Of a stretch of DNA of 64,000 nucleotides, positions 11,980 to 22,952 are shown one piece after another (within the stretch, counting starts at the first letter, position 1; every line of letters starts with the position of its first letter). The stretch covers positions 124,001-188,000 of the forward strand of contig CM073196.1 in the NCBI GenBank assembly GCA_037042915.1, written 5' to 3'. Source of the DNA: Auricularia sp. M13. Its lineage: Eukaryota; Basidiomycota; Agaricomycetes; Auriculariales; Auriculariaceae. Below the pieces are notes generated by a model. That model ran no database searches. It was not told the origin of the DNA and saw nothing but the letters and a program-made list of their open reading frames with translations. Both the position numbers and the translations under genes were made by a program.

Positions 11980-13400
11980 TACTTGGCTTGCTGTGGGCTG
12001 CACCAGTAGGCCGCACACGGCTTCAGAAACGGCGCGCAGAGTGTCTGCCGGCGCTGCCAACGGTGACACCGGGCTCTGCGCTCCATCAGACGGCAAGCCA
12101 ATGCGCCTGGTGCATGCGCTGGGCTGTCCGAGGCCGCGGCTGCCCTAGCTGGATGTGCACAGCATCAGAGACTGTGCGTGGAGGTGCTGTTGACGATCCT
12201 GACTGCGACCTTGGGCTCCCAGCACGCTCAGACGGCAGCCCGGTATGGTCAATGCATGCGCTAGGCTGTCCGAACGCACGGCTGAAAAATCTTGATGTGC
12301 ATGACGTCGGAAACAGCTGGAAAGGAGGACACTGGCACCGACGTTGACAACTGCGGGCTCTGTGCTTGCGCAAACAGCATCCCATCGCGCCTGGTGCACA
12401 CACTGTGCAGCCTGAGCCTGCGATTGCCCATGCTGGGCGCGTGCGGTGTCGGAAACGGGGCACAGAGTCGGCCTGGGCGATGGCAGCGGCAACCGCGGGC
12501 TTCCCGATCATGCAGACGGCAGCCCAGCTGACCTCGGGCACGCCATGTGCTTCCCGAGCCGGCGCTTGAGCAAGCTGGACGCGCAGCAACGGAAAAGGGG
12601 CGCAGGGAGGTCGCTGGTGCCGATGTTGGCAATAGCGGTCTCCTCGCTCGTACAGATGGCAGCCCAGCATGTTCGCTGCACGCTACGGGCCGCCCAAGTC
12701 CGAGCTTGCACGAACTGGACGTGTGGAATTGGAAATGGCGCACATGGACGTCGCCGGCGCCGCCGTCGACAACACCTGGTTCCTCAGTCTTACAGTCAGC
12801 TGCCCAGTGCTCATGGTGGACCTGCTGGGGTGCCCCCGACCGCGGCTGTGCGGCCGAGGCCGAGGCTGCGCCAATGCAATGCATGCGGCGTCGGAAATGG
12901 CCCACAGAGTGTTTTCTGGCATCGAAACGGCGGCACCGAGCTCTGCGCTCAATGAGAGAGCAAGCCAGAGTGCTTTGAGAGCGTGCTGGGATTTGTGAGG
13001 TTGCTGTTGCACGAAAATGACACAGGCCGCGGCAGGAACGGCGCGGCGTAGACGGCAGCCCAGATTGCCTTGAGCATACAGTGGGCTACCCGAGTCTGCG
13101 GCTGCGCTAGTTCAACGCGCGCAAAGTCGGTAACGGCCAACACAGTCAGTGGCGGTACCTATGCCGCCGACCGTGTGCTCACTGTTCAAGTAAACGGCAA
13201 GCTAGTGTGCCTATTGCACCTATTAAGATGCCTGGACCCGTCACTGAGCTATTTTGACTTCAACTTGCACCCTATTGAAAACATCGCATGTAGTTTCCGG
13301 CAGCACCTGCGACCGCGACCGCCACACCAGTTTGACGTGCAGAGCGTCCGCCGCTGCTGGAAAATGCGACTGTGGACTCTGCGCCCCAACAGAGATCTAA
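11980..13400 (+). repeat. Degenerate tandem array, period about 140 bp
   Basis: A core resembling CAGACGGCAGCCCAGC recurs at about 12090, 12229, 12370, 12515, 12653, 12792 and 13049, with weaker units before, between and after. Each unit continues with a GCGCTGGGCTGTCCGAGG-like part, then a GGCGTCGGAAACGG-like part and GGGCTCTGCGCTC. That makes about nine or ten units of 138-145 bp, diverged from one another. No unit is free of stops in a single shared frame, so I treat it as satellite-like DNA and not as a repeat protein. It lies just outside the left end of the transposon at 13986. Confidence 0.75.
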
Positions 13401-13977
13401 CTGGCATACCCGCCTGATTTACAGTATACCGTCAGCATAGCTGTACTTCGGCTTACAGCTTGATCTCATGGCCGCGCTGGGGGCATGCGCGCTTGAGTTC
13501 GCAATGCACTGCACGATAATATATGGGTCGTGGTTTTGCATGCGTGTCCGTTGGCGGAAAGCCTACCTATGCGTGGCCAATATGAGCACAAAATGTGGGT
13601 GGCATGCACAGGCAAGCTTCGTCGAGGGCTTCCACGACCGTAGAAGGCAGCAGCGATGAGGACATGCCGTCTGTTGTAGAGGCAACTGGAGCAGTGCAGC
13701 TGCATTGAGAACTTGCAATGCTCTGGTCATTTTCCAGCATTAGGACCAATTTCTGAGACAATCTAAGTGCTGCTGTCTCGGGAACAAAGAGGAGAAAAAC
13801 CTGGAGGAGACGTTGAACATTCAACGTGTCCAGTCAAATATGGTGTCATAGCGTTGCCAGCAAACTTTCTATGGATCGTGATGTTTTGTTCTAAGGAGCC
13901 TATTATTGACTGCATGATAGAACTTGAGGCGGGCCGAACAATAGTCGGGAAGTGCGAATAAGTGTTGCTCATGCAGG
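13401..13977. other. Spacer left of the P-like transposon
   Basis: No gene seen. It contains a perfect short palindrome (CGTTGAACATTCAACG, 13811-13826) that resembles the palindrome inside repeat A. Confidence 0.4.
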
Positions 13978-13985
13978 GCTTGAAC

Positions 13986-14096
13986 CAAGGGGCATCCCGG
14001 ATTGCGGATGGTGATTCCATGTCACCAACCTGGCCCCGTGGGAAAATCAAGTGTTTGCTGATCGGTTCTAAATGCGGACATCGAGGCGCCCATCCG
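13986..14096 (+). repeat. Left terminal inverted repeat of the P-like transposon
   Basis: 111 bp, identical to the reverse complement of 19659-19769. The element begins CAAGGGGC just after the target duplication. Confidence 0.9.
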
Positions 14097-14470
14097 ACTC
14101 GGTGCACCGGATTTCGACCGGATAGTGAGGCCAAGTTTGGCCACTGCTCTCTTGCGCGTTGCTGCACGACTTGCACGACTTTGCTACATGAAATTCAAAC
14201 GTTGCCTGCACCATTAATTACATGACTGAGCCATGCAAGTATGTCGTCAAGCTATGCAGGTCCTGCAGCCTGCCGTGCACGATTTGCTGCGCATCTCGTG
14301 CGACTAGGTGTGTACTGCTCCATGCACGCTGCTGGCGCAGGGCGTTGAGCACTTCTAGAAGCATTTTTGCACTCTAAAGCACGCCCAGTGTGTGTTGGCA
14401 GTGCAGATTACCGTGCCCTTTGTCCTGCTGATAATGCATGCCCTGACAGGCGTGTTCTGTGCACCGTGCA

Positions 14471-14477
14471 ATAAAAG
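14471..14477 (+). promoter_or_regulatory. TATA-like element of the transposase gene
   Basis: ATAAAAG, about 120 nt before the chosen ATG at 14598 and inside the transposon. Position and sequence fit a fungal TATA box but nothing else supports it. Confidence 0.3.
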
Positions 14478-14597
14478 GCGAGACGGGCGACGAGAATACA
14501 CTATAACTACATCGAAACTTGTCTGCTCCTCTCCTTCCAATTGCGTTCGATTGCTGACGTTCAGTTTCTAGTTCACTCTGCTCGTCGCGTACTCGCA

Positions 14598-17500
14598 ATG
14601 CCTCCCGTTACCGATCCAGTCGCTGTCTTCGTCGATGGGAAGATTATCTACACCGTATACGACCACGACAAGCAGCGGCATATGATAGAATGCGATTTCT
14701 GTGGATTTGTGGTCAATGCGGACAAGAGCGGCCATGCGGCGCGACTCTTTGCGCACCGCGGCACCTACCCGTGTATCTCGCGACGCAACATGGTCCTTGA
14801 CAATTTGGTGCGTCCTTTGACTTCGTCTGCGCTCGATTTTACTCATTGAACGTTGTTCTCAGGACGATATCGACCCCGAGCTTATCATCAGACTCACAAC
14901 GACCGTGCCCGCCCACGAACCAGCTCACATCGCCAACCGCTGCCCGGGTGCTGCTTTCCTCTGGGAGGACGGCTCGGTCTGGGACGCATATGCCTTCCAC
15001 AAGCACAAGAATGGCAATCTCGGCTGGATTCCCTGCGGCTTCGAGGGCGACAGCGTCTACATCCGCTCGGACGATTGTGAGAAGCAGCCCAAGCAGGACG
15101 GGCACGCTTGTACGAAGTGCCAGACGGTCATCAACTCGCGGCCGTTTCGCGACATCATTGGGCAGGCTCAGAGCGAGCTGGACCCGAGGACCCCTGCAGA
15201 AGTGCGCAGCTACATACAGCTTCTGGAGGCGTATCGTGTCTCGGCAGAGGAGAAGCGCAAGCTCAGAGCTCAGGTAAATGCTCTCATCTTGCAACCACTT
15301 TCTCATCTAATTGATTTTGTTCCAGGTGCGGAATCTGCGGCGCAGTTTACGAGTCGCACGCCGCAAAGTCCAGGAGTACGAGCGGCTCGTGTTCGCCTTG
15401 TCGCAGCGTGACGTTCCGCGCCTCAGGTGGATCCTGACTACGAAACTGAAGCGAGGGAGAAGTCCCAAGCAGCTTATTGCTTTTGTTCTTCGTGCTGCGG
15501 AAGGTATATACCGTGCACGGGGTGCCGAACAGCGTGATCGCGACATTGCCTTCCTAGTGGCCGCGCTCGGTGGATCGCAAATGCTCTACGCTCTGGTGCA
15601 CTCTCACGGTTTGCTGTCAATGACCTCAGTGAAGAAGCACAACCATTATGCCCAGTTACTCGCATGCGCCGGCATTCCCAATGAACATGAGATTGACTAC
15701 AACATATCTTCTTTCTTGGACGCTGGCACCTGGCCTCTGCCATCTGTCGCAGGCGACGGAGAGTCCTCTGACGGGTCCCACCTTCCCGGCCATGTCATTA
15801 TGGTCGATGATGTTGCCCTTGAGGAACGCGCGCAGTATAACCAGAAGACGAACGAAGTTATTGGTCTCTCGCGCGAGAGTGTCAAGGCCTGCGCTGTCAG
15901 TCCGGTCGCTAGTAGTTCTGAGCACATCGATCACCTCGCCGACTTGCTCAAGAGTGGCTCCCTTCACCTGGCCAAGCAAGCGACCACAGTGGTCATTGCT
16001 CCTCTCGCTGAGCCAGAGCACTACTCGCCTGTCCCGCTTGCTCTCGCGGGCTCAGACAAGTCAGAGAAAGGACCAGCTCTGCGGGATTGGCTCTCGACCG
16101 TACTACAGTGTTATAATCGTCATCGCAATGGGGCGAAGCTCAGGGGGGCGGTATGGTCACTGGCTAGTGACGGAGATGCGACATTTCGCTGGGCACGACA
16201 TCACATCTGCTGCACCGACTGCCTGCCAGAGGGTTCGCCACTTCGTCAACGTCTTCAGGGTCTGGTAGGCCTTAATCTACACACGTCCGCAGACGGCAAT
16301 ACCACAGCAACATGTGATCCCAAACACATAATCAAGCGTATGTCCACAGCACCAGATTGTTCTTATCTAACTTTGCTTCAGGCTTTGCAACTCTGCTACG
16401 TTCCGATGGTGGCGTTGCGATTGGAGACAACTGTGTCGTCCCTGAGGACATCTTGGAGAGTCTCATAGGCATCGTCGGCCACTCTCACGACTTCGCTGTC
16501 CAGCTTCTCGATCCTGCCGACAAGCAGAACGTGCCTAAAGCCACGAGACTAATGGCGGAACTGAACACGCTCAAAATCCGTCCTGTTCCTGCGGCAGTTG
16601 CTGCCTCGCCTGCACGCCTGCAGCGGCTGAGGCGCGTCAAAGTGCTGTCCGACGTGCTCAATTTCTTTGCCCAGCCATTTATCAATGTAGATCTATCACT
16701 TGCGCAGCAGCTCGAATCTCTGTCCGCCTATGCTCATGCTACAGCAGCACTGTTTCTACGTCACCGCTTCAAGGCTCTGACGAGTGCGCTGTATGCCGAT
16801 TCTCAGGCTACGGTCAAGAATATCTTCTTCACCGTTGCTCGCCTGCAGCTCTTGAAGAGGAACCATACCCTATACCTGCTTCACGAAGGCACTGACCGGC
16901 TGGAGAACGTCTTCGCAGATCTACGCACTCTGAACCATGCACGTAACTTCGACCTTCTCGAGGCTGCGCGCAAGCTCTCGACGGCATTCCACATCAACTC
17001 AATCTTTCGCCGCAATCCCGACCTTGACCGTGGTCATCGGCGGCTTGATTTCTCCAAGGTTGTTGGCGTTGATCATCTCAACCCTGCATCCTGGAAGGGA
17101 GATGTTCACGTTGACGGCATTGACTTGCAGACGGTCTGGGAGAATGGTCGCAGACGCGCTGTTGCTCTCCTGGAGCCAATTCTCGGCCCAATCGACTTTG
17201 CTCTGTGCACGCAGTCCGGCAGGGACTTTCTTCGACCTGACGGCAAGTGGGTGGGGATCAGCAAAGACAAGGCTGTGGAAAATCCTCCCGACGATGTTCG
17301 CTCTGAACGGCCTGAGGATGCTGTCACAGACTACATTGCGAGGGATGCTCGTCCGCCTTCGGAATCGCCCGCAGTGCCAGATCCTGATGACGCACGCATA
17401 TCTCAGGAGTTGTCTGCGGCTGTTTCGGATAGCTGCGATGATTCTAACGACAGGTGCAGCGACTGGAACCTTGACAATCTATTCGATAACGACGCAGGGC

Positions 17501-19539
17501 CTATGGACAGTGTTGAAGTGCAGAGCAGCGCGTCATCTTTGGAGACAGCTCCAGTAGCATGTACCTTGGCTCAGGATCCACGCGTATTCAATGTCAAAGG
17601 TGAGGTCTTTTGGAAAGCGTCTTATATCAAGGCAGCACTCTCTCCAGCTGGCGGGAAGAAGGTCACGCTTCGACCTCTTCGTGCCCGAGGTGTAGCAGTC
17701 GAGGATTTATTCCGCAAGTCGCGCTTCACTCCGTTTGACGATACGGATGACATCGGTCCACCGTCCGTGAAGCGCGGCGACCTTGCAACTGCTATCTTTC
17801 GCACTGGCGACTTGTATAATGCAGGAATTGTCGAAATCTCAGGCTTCAGGAAGGCCGATGGCTCGGTTCAGCTTTCGATGACGCCAGAGGAGTTTGCGCA
17901 GCATTGCAGCACCCAGAAGACCACGGTAATTGGGCAGGTGCTTGAGCTTGGTGCGACCGAGTCTGCAGATTGGTACTGGACTGGTCGTTATGTGCCTCTT
18001 GCTGCTGGGAAAGCAGTACGGGGCACCGCTCAACCTTCTCGAGCCCGATACACCGTTGAGATTCCTGCGGCGCTTGTCCATCCTTTTAACACCAGGGCGG
18101 GCGTTTACGAGCAGGATAACAGTGCAGGTATGCCATATTTTGCTCAATGAACACATACACAGACTGATATTGACTAGCGGCCCGTGCAAGCGTCCCGGAA
18201 ATTACTTGGATGTTCACTCGCAACGAACTCCAAACACTCTGTGATGATGCATGGCAGGCACTAGATCCAGATTCCGAGGATATATTCGCCAATGCAGGTC
18301 GCCTTCCCAAAGCAGAACACATAGGACAGTTCCCATACCGCGCTGCTGATGGTCAGTAACATTGACATTCGTACGGAATGCTATCTCACATTGTATCTGC
18401 AGGGAAATTATCCTTCGTTATTGAGAAGGTTCCGAAGGTTCTGATACCTGTCGAGAAGGTCCAGGACGTCGCGGGCGAGCCAGTCGAGACTCCGGAGCAT
18501 GTGGGGGACGCTACACAAGATGTGCTCGATGTTGAGGCACCACCAGCTCCTCCGCAGCCTTTGCACACCGCTCCTGCTGTGCCTCTGCAACCGCAGCTGA
18601 AGCATGAATGCAAGCTCTGCCCACATACCTCAACGCTGCCCGATATGCGCCACCATGTAGCGCTTCATTTACTACGCGCTGCACGCTCAATGCCAGATCC
18701 CAAGCTTTCAAAGGTGCGTCAGGTCATCGTACCGTGTAATTCGAGCGTTAACTCTCACCTGAAAGGTCAAGCAGAGTGACATCAGCCCTGAGGCATGCGG
18801 CTGGTGCGGTCTCTCGGGGACGTGCACCACATCGATTGAATTCCGCGCGAACGGCAAGCCTCCAACCATACGTTCAACCTGCAATTATCACTATGTTGGG
18901 ATGATTTACAAAAGGGCGATGAATTCAACCAAGTCTGGACCGTCAACGAATATCCCCATTCACTGTCCGTTGTGCCCGATTTTATCATCAAGTGCTCCAC
19001 GTACACTGTGGAAGTACGCTGCTGCCGATCATTTCAGCAAAGAACATGCCTCTCGTTGGAACGACCCCGCCCTCAGCTCGATATTTTTCTTCAATTCACG
19101 AATCACACGCGAGGAGGAGCAGCGGCTCAAGATTGCCAGCGCAAATACTACGACACATCGCGAGACGTTCAATATCCCCAATTCTGATGACATCGCACTG
19201 CCCGCTGTATTGACGAAGAGTGCACATGTGGCTGCATTGGGTGAGTCGTCAGGCATTTATTTAATCCGCATACTGAGATCGTGGTTAGTTGCTGCCAATT
19301 CACCCCTTCCCACTCGTCCTGCCGCTGCACAGCCCGCGGTGTCCACCGTCTTGCCATCAACCCCCCGCCTGCCGCATGATTCGCCCGGTACACCGCGTGC
19401 CCTATCGCCTTCGTCTCAGCTCGATTTACTTGAGCAGAACCAAGCAAGTTCGTTCCCAGCGTCACGTCGACGTGCGGAAACAACAGAGTCTGAGAAGGCT
19501 GAATTGTCTAGACCTCCCGAGAAGAGAACAAAGCCGTAA
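14598..19539 (+). CDS. P-element-like transposase, agaricomycete-expanded family (1529 aa)
   Basis: Eight exons: 14598-14807, 14863-15273, 15326-16337, 16382-18127, 18178-18351, 18403-18713, 18766-19240, 19289-19539, with introns of 44-55 nt. They total 4590 nt and are open to the stop. Residues about 30-60 hold a CxxC...H...H...C zinc-binding candidate. The core follows the P/THAP9 transposase order: VDD (about 367-369), ASDG (about 487-490), CDPKH (about 537-541), DKQNV (about 591-595) and GTDRLENVF (about 714-722). These are the likely RNase-H-fold acidic residues; assignment of individual catalytic residues is inference. The C-terminal third has cysteine clusters (CKLCPHT and a CGWCG ... 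CPLCP region) and a Ser/Pro-rich tail. The same protein layout is widespread in agaricomycete genomes, usually annotated as hypothetical. Confidence 0.8.
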
Positions 19540-19658
19540 TTGTACACAATGTCGACTATACACAATGTTTCCTGCCTGTAATACACAACATTTGAGCGGC
19601 AATAACTCCCAGGACTTGACCTTCGACGTAGCTGGTCCGAAGCTCGAGCACGAAGCGC

Positions 19659-19769
19659 CGGATGGGCGCCTCGATGTCCGCATTTAGAACCGATCAGCAA
19701 ACACTTGATTTTCCCACGGGGCCAGGTTGGTGACATGGAATCACCATCCGCAATCCGGGATGCCCCTTG
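19659..19769 (-). repeat. Right terminal inverted repeat of the P-like transposon
   Basis: 111 bp, the exact inverted partner of 13986-14096, ending in GCCCCTTG. It is followed by the second copy of the target duplication GCTTGAAC. Confidence 0.9.
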
Positions 19770-19815
19770 GCTTGAACCCGCGTCTCCCGGGCTCGGAAGC
19801 AGCGGAAGCTACCTA
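19770..19815 (-). other. tRNA-like T-arm remnant at the transposon target
   Basis: Joining the left flank (to 13985) with the right flank (from 19778) restores, on the minus strand, a T-arm-like sequence: stem GCGGG, loop TTCAAGC, stem CCTGC. It contains the pol III B-box-like GGTTCAAGCCC. I could not find a matching acceptor stem or a clear A box, so this may be a tRNA pseudogene or the head of a SINE and not a working tRNA gene. Confidence 0.35.
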
Positions 19816-19847
19816 CTCGGAAGTCAAGCGCGCTCCCAGTCCAACCC

Positions 19848-19902
19848 GTCCAACATTCTTGCATTGTTGAAAGTTCAACAACCTATTCTTTGCCCCCGGT
19901 GT
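19848..19902 (-). repeat. 55-bp inverted repeat A, right copy
   Basis: Inverted partner of 11454-11508, including the TTGTTGAACTTTCAACAA palindrome. It lies about 80 bp outside the right end of the P-like transposon, whereas the left copy lies 2.5 kb outside the left end. Confidence 0.75.
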
Positions 19903-20965
19903 CAGACAAGTCAAATCCGCGCTGAAATTTCAGCCGCTGTAGGTATGCCCCCGCGGTCAGAGTGTATCCTATATTCGACCAGACAGCGTGCTCAGGTATG
20001 TAAACTTCAGCACTTCAGGCATTCAAGTCCAAGCTCCTCACTGAGTCACTCCGCAATCTTCAAGTCCAAGTCCACAAGCTCCCACCAACCCCAACCCCAA
20101 AGCCACACCCAAACCCAAACATCGCGCAAAAACTCCTTCAAATTAATACGCGAAAAAAAAAAAAGCAATCAAGGACCCGACATCCTACGGAAAGCGTGTA
20201 CGTTCTTCCTAACCTTACATCAGAATCCAAATCCAAACAGAGACAAAAAAAGAGGTACGACTACACTATGTATGTAGATGAGCTGTCCGATGTATGAAAG
20301 CGGGGGAAGCATAGATCGGAGGGGAAAGCATAGTCGTCTCGACGTCGCACATAAGCAAGCAAGCGCTCGTCAGCGCACATAGAGCAAGCAAGCAAAACGC
20401 ATAGAAGAGTTGGGGGGAATAGGTTGCAGAAAGAAATAAAAGGAAAACGAAGGGCGATTAGAACAGGGGTGAGGGGGGAGCCCGTTCGCGCAAAAGGTTA
20501 AAAGGGGCGCGGGGCGGGCGAGGAGAGGTGGTCCGGAGGGGAGCGTAAAGTGGGCGCAAATCTCAACGAAGGATGCGCCCGTGCGAAGTGCGAAGGTAAT
20601 GTGTTGGTGTGCGGGGTGAGCGTGTGCGTTTGTTTCAGTTCGGTTCGTAGCCAGTTGGTGAGACGAGAATAAAACGAGACGGAGATTGAGTTCCTTCTTG
20701 AGAGACGTTCCGAGGAGATGAGGAAGAGATGAGAAGGGGGTTTTGCGAGACGACGAAGATGAGCTACGAAGGAGATCAGCGTGAGCGGAGAAGAAAGGAT
20801 GGGAGCGGACGACGCACCAGAGCGAACGAAAGCATGAACCCGGTGGGCGGGGGTGGGGCATTGAGTGGGTGTCGAAGGTGTGGGCGAGCATAAATGAAAT
20901 AACGGTCATTCCAAGCAGAGGCGTCCCGCGCGCCGCGCGAGCGCTCGATGGTCAGCGTTCAGCGT
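19903..20965. other. Downstream region of the CCCH gene, no gene recognised
   Basis: It includes a purine/A-rich stretch at 20145-20260 and, from about 20340, sequence likely to be the 3' untranslated region of the CCCH gene on the minus strand. A minus frame of 179 codons (20370-20909) is Pro/Ser-rich without a domain and is not called. Confidence 0.45.
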
Positions 20966-22952
20966 TCAGCGGGGGGACTCGTTGGCGGCGAAGAGCTGTG
21001 GGTAGCGTCAGCGGCTGTGGACGGCAGCACGAGGGGTGGGATTGAAGAAAAGAAAAGAAAAGGTGCGGGCGACGGCGGCGGCGAGTAAGACAGTGACGGC
21101 GGGCGGCAGATGACGAGAGCAGATGATGATGCGGGCAGCAGGCCGCGAAGACAAAGTATTAAAAAAAAGGAAACTCACCTCGTAAAGTCTCCCCGCACCC
21201 ACGCGCGGCGTACTAGGACTCGTCCTCCGTCCCCCACTCCCAGCATCAGCCTCCTCATGCTCATGCTCATGCTCAGCGCGACGGCGATCCTCCATCTCCA
21301 CATCGTCCGCCCAACACAAATGCTCGACCGCGCCCCACGCAAACAGCTCCGGCGCGTCAGCATCGCGAACGTCGCCGAAACCAGCATCAAGCACGGCGCC
21401 CTGCTCAACATCAATCTCCTCCTCCTCCTCCCCGCCCCACCCGTCCTTCCCCTCCCACAAAGGCTGCGCGCCTTCAGAAAGGTCGAGCGGCCGGCCACTC
21501 CCGTCCAGTCCAGCAGTATCAACGCCCGCATCGCCAAGCGCAGCGACCATCGCCTCCTCGCGCACGACGCCCAGCTCGAGCGCGTGCGGCGCGGGCGCGA
21601 CGAAGTACACGCCTCCCGCAGGCCACTCGTAGCTCTCCCTCCTGTCCGCCGGGGGTGACGAGGCATACGGGGAGGGGGCAGGAGGGGGAGGGGGCGCAGG
21701 CCACAAGTACGCCGGCGCGGGGTACGCATACGCGAAGAGCGGCTGGCCCGGCGGCGCCGCCACGGCGTACGGCGCGGCCGGGTTGAACGTCGGGTACATC
21801 GGCGACGGGAGCGGCGCCGCGTAGCCCTGCTGCGAGGCGTATTGAGGCTGCGGCTGGGACTGTTGGGGCTGGGGGTGGTACGGTTGCTGCTGTTGGGGCT
21901 GAGGCTGCGAGGCGGATTGGGACTGCGCTTGGGACTGCGCTTGGGAGGCGGACAACCCCGTGAGGCACTCGACCGCCTCCTCCTCCTCCGAGTCCGCGCC
22001 GGCGTCGCCGCCTGAACATAGATGAAAAAAAAGGAAATTTAATTTAGCAAGAGATGGGACGCACCGGGCTGGGCACGTGCGTTGGCGAGCGTGACGCCGC
22101 CGCCGACGACGCGCCACGCGGGGTGCGGCTCGCGCGGCGGCTTGGCGGGCGTCGCCGACGGCCTCCTTGGGGGCGGCGGCGGCGGCGGGGAGAGCGGGGT
22201 GAGCGGGCCGGGCGCGAGGCTCGGGTCGTGAATGCTACCAACGCATCCAGTCAGTCAGGCACCACATCACGATGACGACGGCTGAAGGATGGGGAGGAAA
22301 CGCACAAGGTACACTTGTCGCCCTTGGGGCACGCGCCGTCCTGGGCCCAGTAGCGGCACGGCTTGGTGCGGTAGTACAGGCTCTTCTGCGCCTGCACCGG
22401 CGCGGGCAGCAGCGCGGGGTCGATCAGCTCGCCGTTGCTGCCGCGCCGGTACGTCGAGTAGAACATCGGCGGCACCGCCGGCACGGGGAGGTACACCGTC
22501 TTTGGCTCCGGCGCGGGAGCTGGCGGGGGCGGCGGGGGTGGAGGCGGTGGGGGAGCTTGCTGCGGCGTCGGGGCGCGGGCGGGGGCGGGGTGGTCGAAGG
22601 AGCACGCGGCGCCGTACGGGCACGAGCCGGTCTTGACGAACGACCGGCATATCGACACTGTCCCCGCAGTGAGTGAGTGGGAGGGTAAGTAAGAGGGCAG
22701 GGACAGCGCACCGTGGGGATACGGCGCAGGCGAGCGGGAGCGGGTGCGGTCGACGGCGAGCAGGCGGTCGCTCAAGGGCGAGCGCTTAGCTTTGAGCTCG
22801 CGGTCGCGCTTTGTGCGCATGTGGCGGCGCATGGCGGCCGCGGGGTCCCACGCCGGCTGCGGCTTGACGTACTCGACGTCCTCCTCATGCTTGTAGTGGA
22901 GCGGGGCGGGGTCGCCGACGAGCGTGGACGCGTCCGACGCGAAGCAGTCCAT
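20966..22952 (-). CDS. Tandem CCCH zinc-finger protein (541 aa)
   Basis: Five exons on the minus strand: 22712-22952, 22306-22657, 22065-22234, 21179-22011, 20966-20995, summing to 542 codons with the stop. Two CCCH fingers of C-x8-C-x5-C-x3-H type are visible at about residues 84-103 and 181-200; the second is completed only by splicing, since its last histidine lies in exon 3. Between the fingers is a proline run and a KTVYLPVP...MFY segment; after them come a Gln/Ser/Pro-rich region, a Tyr/Pro/Ala-rich region and acidic Glu/Asp stretches. CCCH pairs of this spacing bind RNA, so a role in mRNA metabolism is likely; the target is unknown. Intron 1 is exactly 54 nt and open in frame, so its retention would add 18 residues. 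The last exon is only 30 nt. Confidence 0.8.

Larger units (their letters stand above)
13986..19769 (+). mobile_element. P-element-like DNA transposon, structurally complete
   Basis: The element is 5784 bp long. Its terminal inverted repeats (13986-14096 and 19659-19769, 111 bp each, starting CAAGGGGCATCCCGG) are identical in my reading. It is flanked by the 8-bp direct repeat GCTTGAAC at 13978-13985 and 19770-19777. It carries one spliced gene (14598-19539) whose frame is open throughout. An 8-bp duplication fits the P superfamily, and also hAT. Identical termini and an open gene indicate a recent insertion. The target lies in tRNA-like sequence (see 19770-19815). Confidence 0.85.

Noticed and set aside
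11904-12998. Several overlapping frames of 110-215 codons in the tandem array
   Set aside because: They arise from the repeat's GC-rich composition; no single frame is maintained from unit to unit.
11980-13400. CRISPR-like array
   Set aside because: The period is about 140 bp, all parts of the unit vary alike, there are no conserved short repeats with unique spacers, and the genome is fungal.
15656-16021. Open frames antisense to the transposase exons
   Set aside because: They overlap a fully spliced 1529-codon gene in the opposite strand and show no domain; they are shadows of GC-rich coding DNA.
13986-19769. Assignment of the transposon to hAT or KDZ
   Set aside because: The 8-bp duplication and CAAGGGG end also fit hAT, but the protein lacks the hAT dimerisation region and the KDZ YDIACQ-type motif; the motif order fits P/THAP9 better. 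The call remains inference.
20370-20909. 179-codon minus frame after the CCCH gene
   Set aside because: No start context, domain or partner; better explained as the 3' untranslated region of the CCCH gene.
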